The notes beneath the pieces were generated by a model. The model did no database searches. It had not been told where the DNA came from and saw nothing but the letters and a program-made list of their open reading frames with translations. The translations under genes were made by a program, and so were the position numbers. DNA of 64,000 bases from Gammaproteobacteria bacterium (GTDB taxonomy: Bacteria > Pseudomonadota > Gammaproteobacteria > Pseudomonadales > Pseudohongiellaceae), in NCBI GenBank assembly GCA_009692305.1, contig SHZK01000002.1, positions 248,001 to 312,000 on the forward strand. Direction: 5' to 3'. Shown one piece after another: positions 30,491-39,564 of this stretch (its first letter is position 1; every line of letters starts with the position of its first letter).

Positions 30491-32578
30491 ATGACCAGCC
30501 AGGCACTGGAGCAAATCCCACTTACCACACTGAAAGGTGTCGGCCCCGCGCTGGCAAAAAAACTCGAAGCAATTGGCATGCGCAATGTGCAGGACCTGTT
30601 GTTTCATTTGCCCCTGCGCTATGAAGACCGCACGCGTGTAAACCCGATTCGTTCGATCCATGCTGGTGACGTCGTACAAGTGCAAGGTGAAGTCGTGGAC
30701 TGTCGCCTCGCTTTCGGCAGACGTCGCAGTTTGCAGTGCACACTCTTCGACCAAACCGGCAGCATCGCGCTGCGGTTTTTCCATTTCAGCGCGGCACAGA
30801 AAAACGCGCTGGTGGTGGGCAGCCAGGTGCGTTGTTTTGGTGAAGTGCGGCGCGGACGTGCGGGGTATGAGTTATATCATCCGGAGTATCGGCTGCTGCG
30901 TGCTGGTGAGGATGAACCGCTTAGCGATGCACTCACGCCGGTATACCCGACCACCGAGGGACTGCAACAAGGTCGACTGCGCAACATTATTACGCAGGCA
31001 TTGGCCCTGCTGGAGCAGTCGGGTCGCGTACAGGATTATCTGCCACCAGCCATGCTCGCGCAGCTTGGTCTGCTGGAACTCGCGGCCGCCATTCGGTTGA
31101 TGCATCGGCCCCCGCTGGATGCCCCCTTGAGTTGGGCCAACAGCGGCATGAATCCCGGCCAGCGCCGTTTGGCATTTGAAGAATTACTGGCACATCGCCT
31201 GTGTATGCGCCGCTTCAAGAATGACTCCAGTAAACAACTGGCGCCTGCGCTGCCCGTGCGCGCGCCGCTGCAGCAACAGTTTCTGCAACAATTACCTTTT
31301 ACCCTGACGCGGGCTCAGCAAAAAACCTGCAACGAAATCGCCGGCGACCTGAGTGCCAGTACGCCGATGCTGCGCTTGCTGCAGGGTGATGTCGGTTCCG
31401 GCAAGACGGTAGTCGCTGCACTTGCTGCACTGCAGGCAATTGCGGCGGGTTATCAGGTGGCACTGATGGCGCCAACCGAAATCCTGGCCGAACAACACCT
31501 GACGAATTTCCAGCAATGGTTGCAACCGCTCGGCGTCGAAGTCGGCTGGCTCAGCGGCAAGGTCAAAGGCACTGCGCGCGAAAAATTGCTGAAAACCCTC
31601 GCGACCGGAACCTGCCAGCTACTTATCGGTACTCACGCCCTGTTCCAGGATGATGTGATCTACCAGAAACTCGGGCTCATCATCATCGACGAACAGCATC
31701 GCTTCGGCGTGCATCAACGTCTCGCGTTGCGTGACAAGGCAGTGCAGGACAAGCTCAACCCCCACCAGCTGGTGATGACCGCGACGCCCATACCCAGAAC
31801 ACTTGCTATGAGCGCCTATGCCGATCTGGACAGTTCAGTCATAGATGAATTACCTCCTGGTCGAACCCCGGTGAATACGGTGATCATCTCCAGCGAACGC
31901 CGACCGCAAGTCATCAAACGTATCGAGCAGGCCTGCGCCGAAAAGAATCAGGCGTACTGGGTGTGTACGCTGATTGAAGAGTCTGACGTGTTGCAATGTC
32001 AGGCGGCGGAAGTGACGGCCGGGCAGCTCACACAACAATTACCCTCCATTGCCGTCGGCCTGATTCATGGGCGCATGAAGTCTGTTGAAAAGAAAGCTGT
32101 TATGGCTGCGTTCAAGCGTGGCGAACTGCAATTGCTGGTGGCGACAACCGTTATCGAGGTAGGTGTCGACGTGCCCAATGCCAGCCTGATGGTTATCGAA
32201 AATCCAGAGCGACTCGGTCTGGCCCAACTGCACCAGTTGCGCGGTCGCGTTGGTCGTGGCGCAAAGGAAAGTCATTGCCTGTTGTTATATCAGGCGCCCT
32301 TGAGCCAGCTCGCAAAGCAGCGCCTGGAGGTGATGCGTGCCAGCAATGATGGTTTTTATATCGCCGAGAAAGATCTGGAACTCCGCGGACCGGGTCAGGT
32401 ACTCGGTACGCAGCAAACCGGGTTAATGACCTTTCGCATTGCGGACATCGTCCGGGATGCGGTCGTACTGGACCAGGTAAAAGATGCCTCGGAACAGATA
32501 TTGACCCAACATCCGGACTTGATCGATCCACTAATTCAGCGCTGGCTGGGTGAGCGGACATTGTATGTAAATGTATAA
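30491..32578 (+). CDS. recG: ATP-dependent DNA helicase RecG
   Basis: RecG regresses stalled replication forks and processes branched DNA. The N-terminal wedge domain begins near residue 50 (GDVVQVQGEVVD). The motor has LLQGDVGSGKT (Walker A), IIDEQHRFGVHQR (motif II), TATPIPRTLAMS (motif III) and QLRGRVGRG (motif VI). The 695-residue length is normal and the frame is intact. ubiA follows after 80 bases. Confidence 0.96.
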   Translation: MTSQALEQIPLTTLKGVGPALAKKLEAIGMRNVQDLLFHLPLRYEDRTRVNPIRSIHAGDVVQVQGEVVDCRLAFGRRRSLQCTLFDQTGSIALRFFHFSAAQKNALVVGSQVRCFGEVRRGRAGYELYHPEYRLLRAGEDEPLSDALTPVYPTTEGLQQGRLRNIITQALALLEQSGRVQDYLPPAMLAQLGLLELAAAIRLMHRPPLDAPLSWANSGMNPGQRRLAFEELLAHRLCMRRFKNDSSKQLAPALPVRAPLQQQFLQQLPFTLTRAQQKTCNEIAGDLSASTPMLRLLQGDVGSGKTVVAALAALQAIAAGYQVALMAPTEILAEQHLTNFQQWLQPLGVEVGWLSGKVKGTAREKLLKTLATGTCQLLIGTHALFQDDVIYQKLGLIIIDEQHRFGVHQRLALRDKAVQDKLNPHQLVMTATPIPRTLAMSAYADLDSSVIDELPPGRTPVNTVIISSERRPQVIKRIEQACAEKNQAYWVCTLIEESDVLQCQAAEVTAGQLTQQLPSIAVGLIHGRMKSVEKKAVMAAFKRGELQLLVATTVIEVGVDVPNASLMVIENPERLGLAQLHQLRGRVGRGAKESHCLLLYQAPLSQLAKQRLEVMRASNDGFYIAEKDLELRGPGQVLGTQQTGLMTFRIADIVRDAVVLDQVKDASEQILTQHPDLIDPLIQRWLGERTLYVNV

Positions 32579-32658
32579 TTGCAGCAGCCTGGTATGCTAC
32601 GGTGCGTGGCGAATTTGACTCTAAACACCCTGAGAAACAGGGCACTTGACAGGATTAC

Positions 32659-33579
32659 ATGAATTTTCCAGAGCAGTATTGGGAACTGTTGCGCGCACGC
32701 TTTCGGAATCAGTTTCCTGAATTCTATGCGAAATTGCCGGCTCTGGCTGAGCTGATTCGGCTCAACAAGCCCATCGGCATTTATCTCCTGCTATGGCCGA
32801 CTATCGGCGCATTGTGGATCGCGGCGCGAGGCGTGCCCGATTGGTCCCTGTTGTTTATCTTTATAATCGGCACCGCCGTGATGCGCTCGGCTGGCTGTTG
32901 TGTGAATGATTTCGCCGATCATGTCATCGATGGACAGGTACGGCGCACGGAACAGCGCCCACTCGTGCGCGACGCTCTCACTCGTCAGGACGCCCTGCTC
33001 TGTTTCATTACCCTGTCGCTGCTGGGTTTTGCCCTGGTCTTGCTGACCAACCAGAAAACGATACTGCTGTCCTTTGCGGCGATAGCTCTCGTCGCCATCT
33101 ATCCATTCATGAAGCGTTACACGAATCTGCCGCAGGTAATCCTTGGCTTGGCGTATTCCTGGGGCATCCTGATGGCGTTTGCTGCGCAGACCAATGCGAT
33201 TCCACAAATAGCCTGGCTCTTGTTTGTCGCCAATTGTCTGTGGACCGTAGCCTATGACACACAGTATGCGATGGTTGATCGCGAGTACGACTTGCAAATA
33301 GGGGTCAAGTCTACGGCGATTCTGTTTGGCGACATGGACAAAATGATGATCGCGCTACTGCAGGGTATGTTCGTGTTTGCGTTGTGGCTGGCGGGGCGGC
33401 AGCTGGAAATGGGGCTGATGTTTAATCTGGGCTTGCTGGTGGCCAGCGCACTATTGCTCTATCAGCAATTCCTGATCAAGGACCGGTTTCCCGGCCCCTG
33501 CTTCAAGGCATTTCTCAATAACAACTGGGTGGGCGCCGTAATCTTTATCGGCGTGTTGCTGGGGATGCCAATTAATTAG
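32659..33579 (+). CDS. ubiA: 4-hydroxybenzoate polyprenyltransferase
   Basis: UbiA attaches the polyprenyl chain to 4-hydroxybenzoate in the inner membrane, an early ubiquinone step. The first aspartate-rich motif is NDFADHVIDG and the second YDTQYAMVDREYD, both essential for Mg-diphosphate binding. About eight membrane helices are evident. At 306 residues it is slightly longer than E. coli UbiA because of an N-terminal amphipathic stretch. UbiC is not adjacent. Confidence 0.95.
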   Translation: MNFPEQYWELLRARFRNQFPEFYAKLPALAELIRLNKPIGIYLLLWPTIGALWIAARGVPDWSLLFIFIIGTAVMRSAGCCVNDFADHVIDGQVRRTEQRPLVRDALTRQDALLCFITLSLLGFALVLLTNQKTILLSFAAIALVAIYPFMKRYTNLPQVILGLAYSWGILMAFAAQTNAIPQIAWLLFVANCLWTVAYDTQYAMVDREYDLQIGVKSTAILFGDMDKMMIALLQGMFVFALWLAGRQLEMGLMFNLGLLVASALLLYQQFLIKDRFPGPCFKAFLNNNWVGAVIFIGVLLGMPIN

Positions 33580-33595
33580 TAACTTAATAACTTAA
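33580..33595. repeat. 8-bp tandem duplication directly after the ubiA stop
   Basis: TAACTTAA twice in a row, starting at the first base after the ubiA stop codon. The second copy is also part of the left arm of the larger inverted repeat. Confidence 0.75.
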
Positions 33596-33640
33596 CTTTG
33601 GTGCTGCAGCGAATTCATGCTGTTCAGAAAAGTTAAGTTA
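33588..33640. repeat. 12-bp perfect inverted repeat between ubiA and the DJ-1-like gene
   Basis: TAACTTAACTTT (33588-33599) and AAAGTTAAGTTA (33629-33640) are exact reverse complements around a 29-base centre that contains the palindromes GCTGCAGC and GAATTC. It lies between two convergent genes. It may be a long-loop bidirectional terminator, but a proper T-run is missing. Confidence 0.75.
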
Positions 33641-33665
33641 CAGGTGTCGCCAAACGTCCTTACTA

Positions 33666-34299
33666 TCAGCCGCCAGCCTGCAGATTTTTAATCAGTGACT
33701 GCATCAGATCGCGGGTGCCATCAGGAAGCTCTGCTGTCGTCGAAATCGGGCAGATGCCGTTGGTGGTAAGGTGTCCGTCCTCGACGGTTCCGGTACCGGG
33801 AAACGTTGCGCCCCTGAAGCTGGGACGTGCCTCGGCATTGACCGCTGAGGCAAACGCATAGTTATGACCCTCAAGTACCCCTGCTTCTGCAAGGAACTCA
33901 ACCGAACTGCGCGATGCGGCGATGGGCTTGCCAGCGGCGTCCGCTGCCTTGACCAATTCCACTACCTTTGGCTTCCACGGTGGCGCCTGCAGCTGGTCCC
34001 ATGCAAGGCAGTAGCAGCCCGGCATAAGTGTCCATGGACAGATCAGCAACCACGTGGTCTACCTTCAAAGTGACGCCGTCGACAATGAGATCCTTGCCGT
34101 CCACCGTCGCGACCTCTACCACAAACCCGGCTGCTTCGAGCATTTGCTTCATGACCAGCACTTCATCGTGCACCATCAGCTCAAGGTCGCGCGAGCCGTC
34201 CCTGACAAACATCAGGACTTTTTCTGCATCCTGTGAAAACAGCATTGTGCTGGGGAACAGCAATGCGGCAATCAGAAGCGTTTTCAGGTATTTGTTCAT
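33666..34299 (-). pseudogene. Secreted DJ-1/PfpI-family protein, frameshifted
   Basis: Two overlapping minus-strand ORFs together make one protein. The first has a signal peptide (MNKYLKTLLIAALLFPSTMLFS) and the start of a DJ-1 fold (KVLMFVRDG, GFVVEVATVDG, YAGLLLPCMGPAAG). The second continues as KVVELVKAADAAGKPIAA and VEFLAEAGVL. Removing one A from GTGGAAGCC (plus strand 33973-33974) restores 210 residues in one frame. The elbow where DJ-1 proteins carry a catalytic Cys reads AASRSS, so it is probably non-catalytic. Either a decaying gene or a sequence error. Confidence 0.75.
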
Positions 34300-34414
34300 G
34301 GTTTACCTTCTTCTTTTGAGAATAGTGAGTCTGCCAAGACAGCAGACATGGCGTTAGTTTCAGGACAATTGCTAGCATCGTCAAGCGTGGCCAGAGGCTG
34401 TTGCTGGGGACCCC

Positions 34415-35602
34415 TCAGGTAAACGCCTGAATTCCGGTTTGGGCCCGACCCAGAATCAACGCGTGAATGTCCTGGGTGCCTTCATAGGTATTCACCACTT
34501 CAAGATTTTGCAGGTGACGCATAATGGGATACTCATCGGAGATACCATTGCCGCCCAGCATGTCCCGCGCTTCCCTAGCTGCATCGAGCGCCTTCAAGCA
34601 GGAATTGCGCTTCAGCAGGGAAATCAGCGGTACCGGTAATTTGTCCTGATCACGCAGTCGACAAGCCTGCAGACACCCGAGCAGCGCCAGTGAAATATCG
34701 GTTTGCATGATTGCCAGTTTCTTCTGGATCAACTGATTCGCTGCCAACGGTCGGCCAAATTGTTTGCGATCCAGCGTGTACTGCAATGCAGTGTGCCAGC
34801 AGGTTTCAGCGGCGCCCAGCGCACCCCAGGCAATACCCAGGCGGGCGGAGTTGAGACAGCTGAAAGGTCCGGCCAGGCCCTTCGCGAGGGGCAACTTGTT
34901 CGCTTCCGGCACGAATACTTCGTCCATCACAATCTCACCCGTGACCGAGGCGCGCAGTGCCAGCTTGCCATGAATCTTCGGAGCACTGAGTCCCTTCATG
35001 CCCTTGTCCAGAATGAAGCCACAAATGACGCCGGCGTCATCTTTGGCCCATACGATAAAAACATCGGCAAAGGGTGAATTGCTGATCCAGTTCTTCGCAC
35101 CACTAAGGCTGTAACCGCCGGCTACCGAGCGGGCACGTGTGACCATGCCGCCGGGGTCAGAACCATGGTCGGGTTCGGTCAAGCCAAAACAGCCGATGTA
35201 TTCACCGGTCGCCAGTTTGGGCAGGTATTTCTGTTTCTGTGCTTCGGTACCGAACACGTTGATCGGATGCATCACCAGACTGGACTGCACACTCAACATG
35301 GATCTATAGCCGGAATCAACGGCCTCGACTTCACGTGCGATCAGACCATAACTGACGTAATTCACGCCGGCACAGCCATAGCCCTGAATAGTTGAACCCA
35401 GCAGGCCGAGTGCGCCCATCTCCCTGAATATGGCCGGATCAGACGTTTCGCTCTGGTAAGCCGCGCGTACTCTTGGCAGCAATTTTTCCTGAGCATATTG
35501 CCGTGCGGTATCACGCACGAGTCGTTCTTCCTCGCTCAGCATCTCTTCCATCAGGAAGGGATCCTTGAAATTGAACGGGGCATTGTCTGATCTGACGGAC
35601 AT
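34415..35602 (-). CDS. gcdH: Glutaryl-CoA dehydrogenase
   Basis: An acyl-CoA dehydrogenase that oxidatively decarboxylates glutaryl-CoA to crotonyl-CoA in lysine, tryptophan or glutarate breakdown, using FAD. Of 395 residues, [15 protein letters not shown] and [20 protein letters not shown] bind flavin and substrate, RQFG-type [12 protein letters not shown] is present, and the catalytic Glu is in [17 protein letters not shown], which is glutaryl-CoA-type. No LysR regulator or CaiB-type transferase is adjacent. Divergent from uvrD. Confidence 0.92.
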   Translation of the reverse strand: MSVRSDNAPFNFKDPFLMEEMLSEEERLVRDTARQYAQEKLLPRVRAAYQSETSDPAIFREMGALGLLGSTIQGYGCAGVNYVSYGLIAREVEAVDSGYRSMLSVQSSLVMHPINVFGTEAQKQKYLPKLATGEYIGCFGLTEPDHGSDPGGMVTRARSVAGGYSLSGAKNWISNSPFADVFIVWAKDDAGVICGFILDKGMKGLSAPKIHGKLALRASVTGEIVMDEVFVPEANKLPLAKGLAGPFSCLNSARLGIAWGALGAAETCWHTALQYTLDRKQFGRPLAANQLIQKKLAIMQTDISLALLGCLQACRLRDQDKLPVPLISLLKRNSCLKALDAAREARDMLGGNGISDEYPIMRHLQNLEVVNTYEGTQDIHALILGRAQTGIQAFT

Positions 35603-35735
35603 ATCGGTCTCCTGTACTAAACTCTTTTATTACAGTGCATTTTTAACTGTGCCTGCTGCGGCCGAGAATCGTAACACAGAGAGTTGCAATGTCCGAAACG
35701 CAGCCCAGTTAAGTTATTACCTTAAGGGCATCCCC

Positions 35736-35744
35736 TGCTAGAAT
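35736..35744 (+). promoter_or_regulatory. Extended -10 promoter very close to the uvrD start
   Basis: TGC-TAGAAT ends 8 bases before the uvrD ATG, so the transcript would begin at or within 1-3 bases of the start codon. No Shine-Dalgarno is visible between them, which suggests a leaderless or near-leaderless mRNA. No clear -35 is seen. Confidence 0.45.
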
Positions 35745-35752
35745 AGCGCGCC

Positions 35753-37963
35753 ATGGACGTATCCCACATTCTTGAATCCCTCAATGACGCGCAGCGCAAT
35801 GCAGTAGCGAACCCGACCAAGAATCTGTTGGTGTTAGCCGGTGCCGGCAGTGGCAAGACTCGCGTGCTGGTGCATCGGGTGGTGTGGCTGGTGCAGGCCG
35901 AACAGGTATCCCCTTTCTCCATTCTCGCCGTGACGTTTACCAACAAGGCGGCACGGGAGATGCGCGGTCGCATCGAGATGTTATTGGGGCAACCATCCGG
36001 CGGCATGTGGGTTGGCACCTTTCATGGTCTCGCCCATCGTTTGCTGCGCTTGCATTGGCAGGAAGCCGGTCTGCTTGAAGATTTCCAGATTCTCGATAGT
36101 GATGACCAGTTGCGCCTGATCAAGCGCGTAGTGCGCGCCTTGCAGATTGATGAAGACAAATTTCCGCCCAAGCAATGCCAGTGGTACATCAACGGGCAGA
36201 AAGACGAGGGCCTGCGCTCGCGCCACATCGAACATTTTGATGACGATTACACCAAGACCATGCTGCAGATTTATGCCGCCTATGAAGCAGCCTGTGATCG
36301 CGGCGGCATGATCGACTTTGGCGAGATCCTGCTGCGCGCCCACGAGCTGTGGCTGCACAATCCACAGATACTGGCGCACTACCAGCGCCGCTTTCGGCAC
36401 ATTCTGGTAGACGAATTTCAGGACACGAACTCCATTCAATACGCCTGGCTCAGAGTGCTCGCCGGTCATGACAACCAACTTATGGTGGTGGGTGACGATG
36501 ATCAGTCGATTTATGGTTGGCGCGGCGCCAAGATCGAAAACATACAACAGTTCAATGTGGATTTTCCCGGCGCGGAAATTGTGCGCCTGGAACAGAACTA
36601 TCGCTCCACCTCGACGATCCTGAATGCCGCCAACAAACTCATCGCAAACAATCAGGGTCGCCTCGGCAAGACCCTGTGGACCGAGGGTCGCGAAGGCGAA
36701 CAGATCAGCCTGTATGAGGCGTTCAACGAACAGGATGAGGCGCGCTTCATCGTCGACCGCATCCAGGACTGGTTCAACTCCGGCAATCGACGCTCCGATG
36801 CCGCAATTCTGTATCGCTCCAATGCCCAATCGCGGGAACTGGAAGAGGCCTTGCTGCGCGTGGGTATGCCTTACCGCATCTACGGCGGACAGCGCTTCTA
36901 TGAGCGTCTGGAAATCAAGAACGCAATCTCCTACTTGCGCCTGATCGTGAATCGCAATGACGACACGGCCATGGAGCGCGTGATCAATGTGCCAGTACGC
37001 GGCATCGGTGGACGTACCTTGGACAGCGTACGCTCGCTCGCCCGTACTGAAAATATTTCACTGTGGCAGGCCTGCGTGAAATGCATCAATGACTCCCTGT
37101 TCACTGGTCGTGGCGCCAATGCCGTACTTGGCTTTCTCAAACTCATCGATGACCTGCAGGAAGCCTGCGAGAATTTCGAGCTGCATGAAAAGGCCGATCT
37201 TATTATCAAGCGCACCGGCCTGATTCAACATCATGAAAAGGAAGGCGGCGAAAAGGCGCGGACACGTGTCGAAAACCTGGAAGAACTGGTGAACGCCGCC
37301 AGCAGCTTCGATGCCCCCGATCTGGAGGGCGAGATCGATCTGAAGTCCAATGCCTTTCTCGCCGCGTTCCTCGATCAGGCCGCACTCGATGCCGGCGAGA
37401 CCCAGGCCGACGCCAGCGAGGACGCGGTGCAGTTAATGACATTGCACTCAGCAAAAGGCCTCGAATTCCAACTGGTGTTTCTCGCAGGACTGGAAGAAGG
37501 GCTATTTCCCCACAAGATGTCTATGGACAATCTTTCTGGTCTCGAAGAAGAACGCCGACTCTGTTACGTCGGCATCACCCGCGCCAAGACCAAGCTCTAT
37601 TTGAGTCACGCCGAGTCGCGGCGCCTGCATGGCGATGTCAACCTGTGCCGGCCCTCGCGCTTCATCCGGGAGATTCCCACAGAATTGATTAATCCGGTGC
37701 GGCTAAAGTCCACAGTGACGCGCCATGCCTCGGCAATGCCTGCGAGTAGTGGCGCATTCAATAACGGCGTGAGGGGCAAGATCGACGTGCCGCAGACTGA
37801 GTTGTCACTGGGGCAACGTGTCGCGCACGGCAAATTTGGCGAGGGCGTGATACTGAATTACGAAGGCCAGGGCAGCAATGCCCGCGTGCAGGTGAATTTC
37901 AATACCGTAGGCAGCAAGTGGCTTGTGCTATCGTATGCAAAACTGGAAGTACTGGCCGGTTAA
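35753..37963 (+). CDS. uvrD: DNA helicase II
   Basis: UvrD is a 3'-5' SF1A helicase for nucleotide-excision and mismatch repair and for dismantling RecA filaments. In 736 residues: LAGAGSGKTRVL (Walker A), VTFTNKAAREM, LVDEFQDTN (motif II), GDDDQSIYGWRGA (motif III), QNYRST, and VTL-type motif LMTLHSAKGLEF, with LCYVGITRAK. The C-terminal Tudor-like module (GQRVAHGKFGEGVILNYEG) is present. Complete; only one helicase gene of this type is seen. Confidence 0.96.
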   Translation: MDVSHILESLNDAQRNAVANPTKNLLVLAGAGSGKTRVLVHRVVWLVQAEQVSPFSILAVTFTNKAAREMRGRIEMLLGQPSGGMWVGTFHGLAHRLLRLHWQEAGLLEDFQILDSDDQLRLIKRVVRALQIDEDKFPPKQCQWYINGQKDEGLRSRHIEHFDDDYTKTMLQIYAAYEAACDRGGMIDFGEILLRAHELWLHNPQILAHYQRRFRHILVDEFQDTNSIQYAWLRVLAGHDNQLMVVGDDDQSIYGWRGAKIENIQQFNVDFPGAEIVRLEQNYRSTSTILNAANKLIANNQGRLGKTLWTEGREGEQISLYEAFNEQDEARFIVDRIQDWFNSGNRRSDAAILYRSNAQSRELEEALLRVGMPYRIYGGQRFYERLEIKNAISYLRLIVNRNDDTAMERVINVPVRGIGGRTLDSVRSLARTENISLWQACVKCINDSLFTGRGANAVLGFLKLIDDLQEACENFELHEKADLIIKRTGLIQHHEKEGGEKARTRVENLEELVNAASSFDAPDLEGEIDLKSNAFLAAFLDQAALDAGETQADASEDAVQLMTLHSAKGLEFQLVFLAGLEEGLFPHKMSMDNLSGLEEERRLCYVGITRAKTKLYLSHAESRRLHGDVNLCRPSRFIREIPTELINPVRLKSTVTRHASAMPASSGAFNNGVRGKIDVPQTELSLGQRVAHGKFGEGVILNYEGQGSNARVQVNFNTVGSKWLVLSYAKLEVLAG

Positions 37964-38044
37964 GAGTTTGCGTATGGATGCTGCTCTCACACAACGAGCA
38001 GATTGCAGAAGACGAACAAGACCCGAATTATAAGGAATTCAGAC

Positions 38045-39154
38045 ATGCAGAAAATGTGGGCAGCATTATTTTCAATCCTGCTGGTTACCATGCTGGTCGC
38101 TTGTGGCGAGGCGCCCTCTTCGACAGGTGGCCCTGTGGCCGCAACCGAGCAGGCTGTCTATCAATGGAAGATGATCACCTCGTGGCCGAAGAATCTGCCA
38201 GCACTGGGAACCTCGCCGGTACATTTTGCCGACATCGTCAACAAAATGAGTAATGGCCGCATGCAGATTCGCGTGTATGGCGCCAATGAACTGGTGGGCG
38301 GCCTCGAAGTATTCGATGCCGTGTCGCAAGGCGTGGCCGAGATTGGCCACACCGGTGCCTACTACTGGCAGGGCAAGATTCCGGCCACACCCTTCTTCTC
38401 CTCGATTCCCTTTGGCATGACTGCCACCGAGATGAATGCCTGGCTGTCCTATGGCGGCGGTAATGAACTGTGGCGCGAGATCTATGCACCGTTCAACCTG
38501 ATCCCCACGCGTGGTGGCAATTCCGGCACCCAGATGTTTGGCTGGTTCAATAAAGAAATAAATTCCATGGCTGATCTGCAAGGCCTGAAGATGCGCATCC
38601 CGGGTCTCGGTGGTGAGGTGTTCAGCCGCGCGGGTGGCACGCCGGTAACGATGCAGGTGAGTGAGGTGTTCACGGCACTTCAGACTAGTGCTCTGGATGC
38701 GACCGAATTTGTCAGCCCGTATAACGACCTCGCGGCCGGCTATCACACAGTCGCGAAATATTACTATTACCCGGGCTGGCACGAACCGGGCTCCACCCTG
38801 GAAACCATTTTCAACAAATCGGCATTCGAGGCCTTGCCGCCCGACTTGCAGGCAATCCTGATGGCGGGCACCGAGGTGATGAACCAGTTGCTGCTGGATG
38901 AGTTCACGGCCAGGAACAACGAGGCGCTGCGCGTACTCGTGGAAGACCACAACGTGGAGCTGCGTAAATTACCAGACGAGGTGCTTACCGAGCTGCATCG
39001 CATCTCGGATCAGGTAGTTGCCGAACTGGCGCAGGCAGATCCCACCACGCGCCGCATTCACGAGTCATGGGCAAAGTTCAAGGAAGGCATCGGCAGCTAC
39101 CACGGAATCGCGGAAGACGCACTGGTCAATGCGCGCAATCTGCCACTGGACTAA
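38045..39154 (+). CDS. TRAP transporter solute-binding lipoprotein (DctP/TakP family)
   Basis: The substrate-binding part of a tripartite ATP-independent periplasmic transporter. The ATG at 38045 has AAGGA upstream and gives a lipoprotein signal ending LVTMLVAC, so it is anchored rather than free. The mature part has WKMITSWPKN, AAYYW-like GAYYWQGKIPATPFFSSIPFGM, and MRIPGLGGEVFSRAGGTPV with the conserved Arg that binds carboxylates. It resembles TakP, which binds 2-oxoacids, but substrate is not provable here. The permease genes lie about 400 bases downstream on the opposite strand. Confidence 0.85.
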   Translation: MQKMWAALFSILLVTMLVACGEAPSSTGGPVAATEQAVYQWKMITSWPKNLPALGTSPVHFADIVNKMSNGRMQIRVYGANELVGGLEVFDAVSQGVAEIGHTGAYYWQGKIPATPFFSSIPFGMTATEMNAWLSYGGGNELWREIYAPFNLIPTRGGNSGTQMFGWFNKEINSMADLQGLKMRIPGLGGEVFSRAGGTPVTMQVSEVFTALQTSALDATEFVSPYNDLAAGYHTVAKYYYYPGWHEPGSTLETIFNKSAFEALPPDLQAILMAGTEVMNQLLLDEFTARNNEALRVLVEDHNVELRKLPDEVLTELHRISDQVVAELAQADPTTRRIHESWAKFKEGIGSYHGIAEDALVNARNLPLD

Positions 39155-39178
39155 TACCACTCATCGTACCACTCATTA
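39155..39178. repeat. 12-bp tandem duplication directly after the dctP stop
   Basis: TACCACTCATCG followed by TACCACTCATTA, two mismatches at the end. The first copy begins at the base after the stop codon. Confidence 0.75.
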
Positions 39179-39191
39179 GAGACTATTTGTT

Positions 39192-39464
39192 ATGGACTGG
39201 AAAATATTTGGTATGGTCTTCGCGACTGTGTTCGTGGCCGAGTTGGGTGACAAGACCCAGCTGGCAACCATGCTGTTCGCCACCGACAAGGAAGTGAGCA
39301 AACTGATGATCTTCGTTGCCGCATCGGCCGCATTGATCGTTGCCTCTGCGCTTGGTGTGCTGGCAGGGAGCCTGCTTTCAGAATATATCAATCCGCGTTA
39401 TTTGCATTACATTGCCGGAGTCGGTTTTATTGGCATCGGCGCATACACGCTCTATTCCGCTTGA
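39192..39464 (+). CDS. GDT1/TMEM165 family cation transporter, half-size
   Basis: A 90-residue inner-membrane protein with three hydrophobic segments and the family motif ELGDKTQL near residue 17. Bacterial members such as MneA export manganese; half-size forms with a single ExGDK(T)Q motif act as dimers. No second half-size gene is adjacent. It lies 37 bases downstream of the TRAP binding-protein gene and may share its transcript. Family call is firm; the ion is inferred. Confidence 0.85.
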   Translation: MDWKIFGMVFATVFVAELGDKTQLATMLFATDKEVSKLMIFVAASAALIVASALGVLAGSLLSEYINPRYLHYIAGVGFIGIGAYTLYSA

Positions 39465-39564
39465 ACCGAGCGTTAGTGCTGTGCTGTTTTCAGGGATTAT
39501 TTTTTCAAGCTTACCTGGCCTGCCGGCGGCATCCGGCGCGACAACAATGCACAGCTCAAAATCT

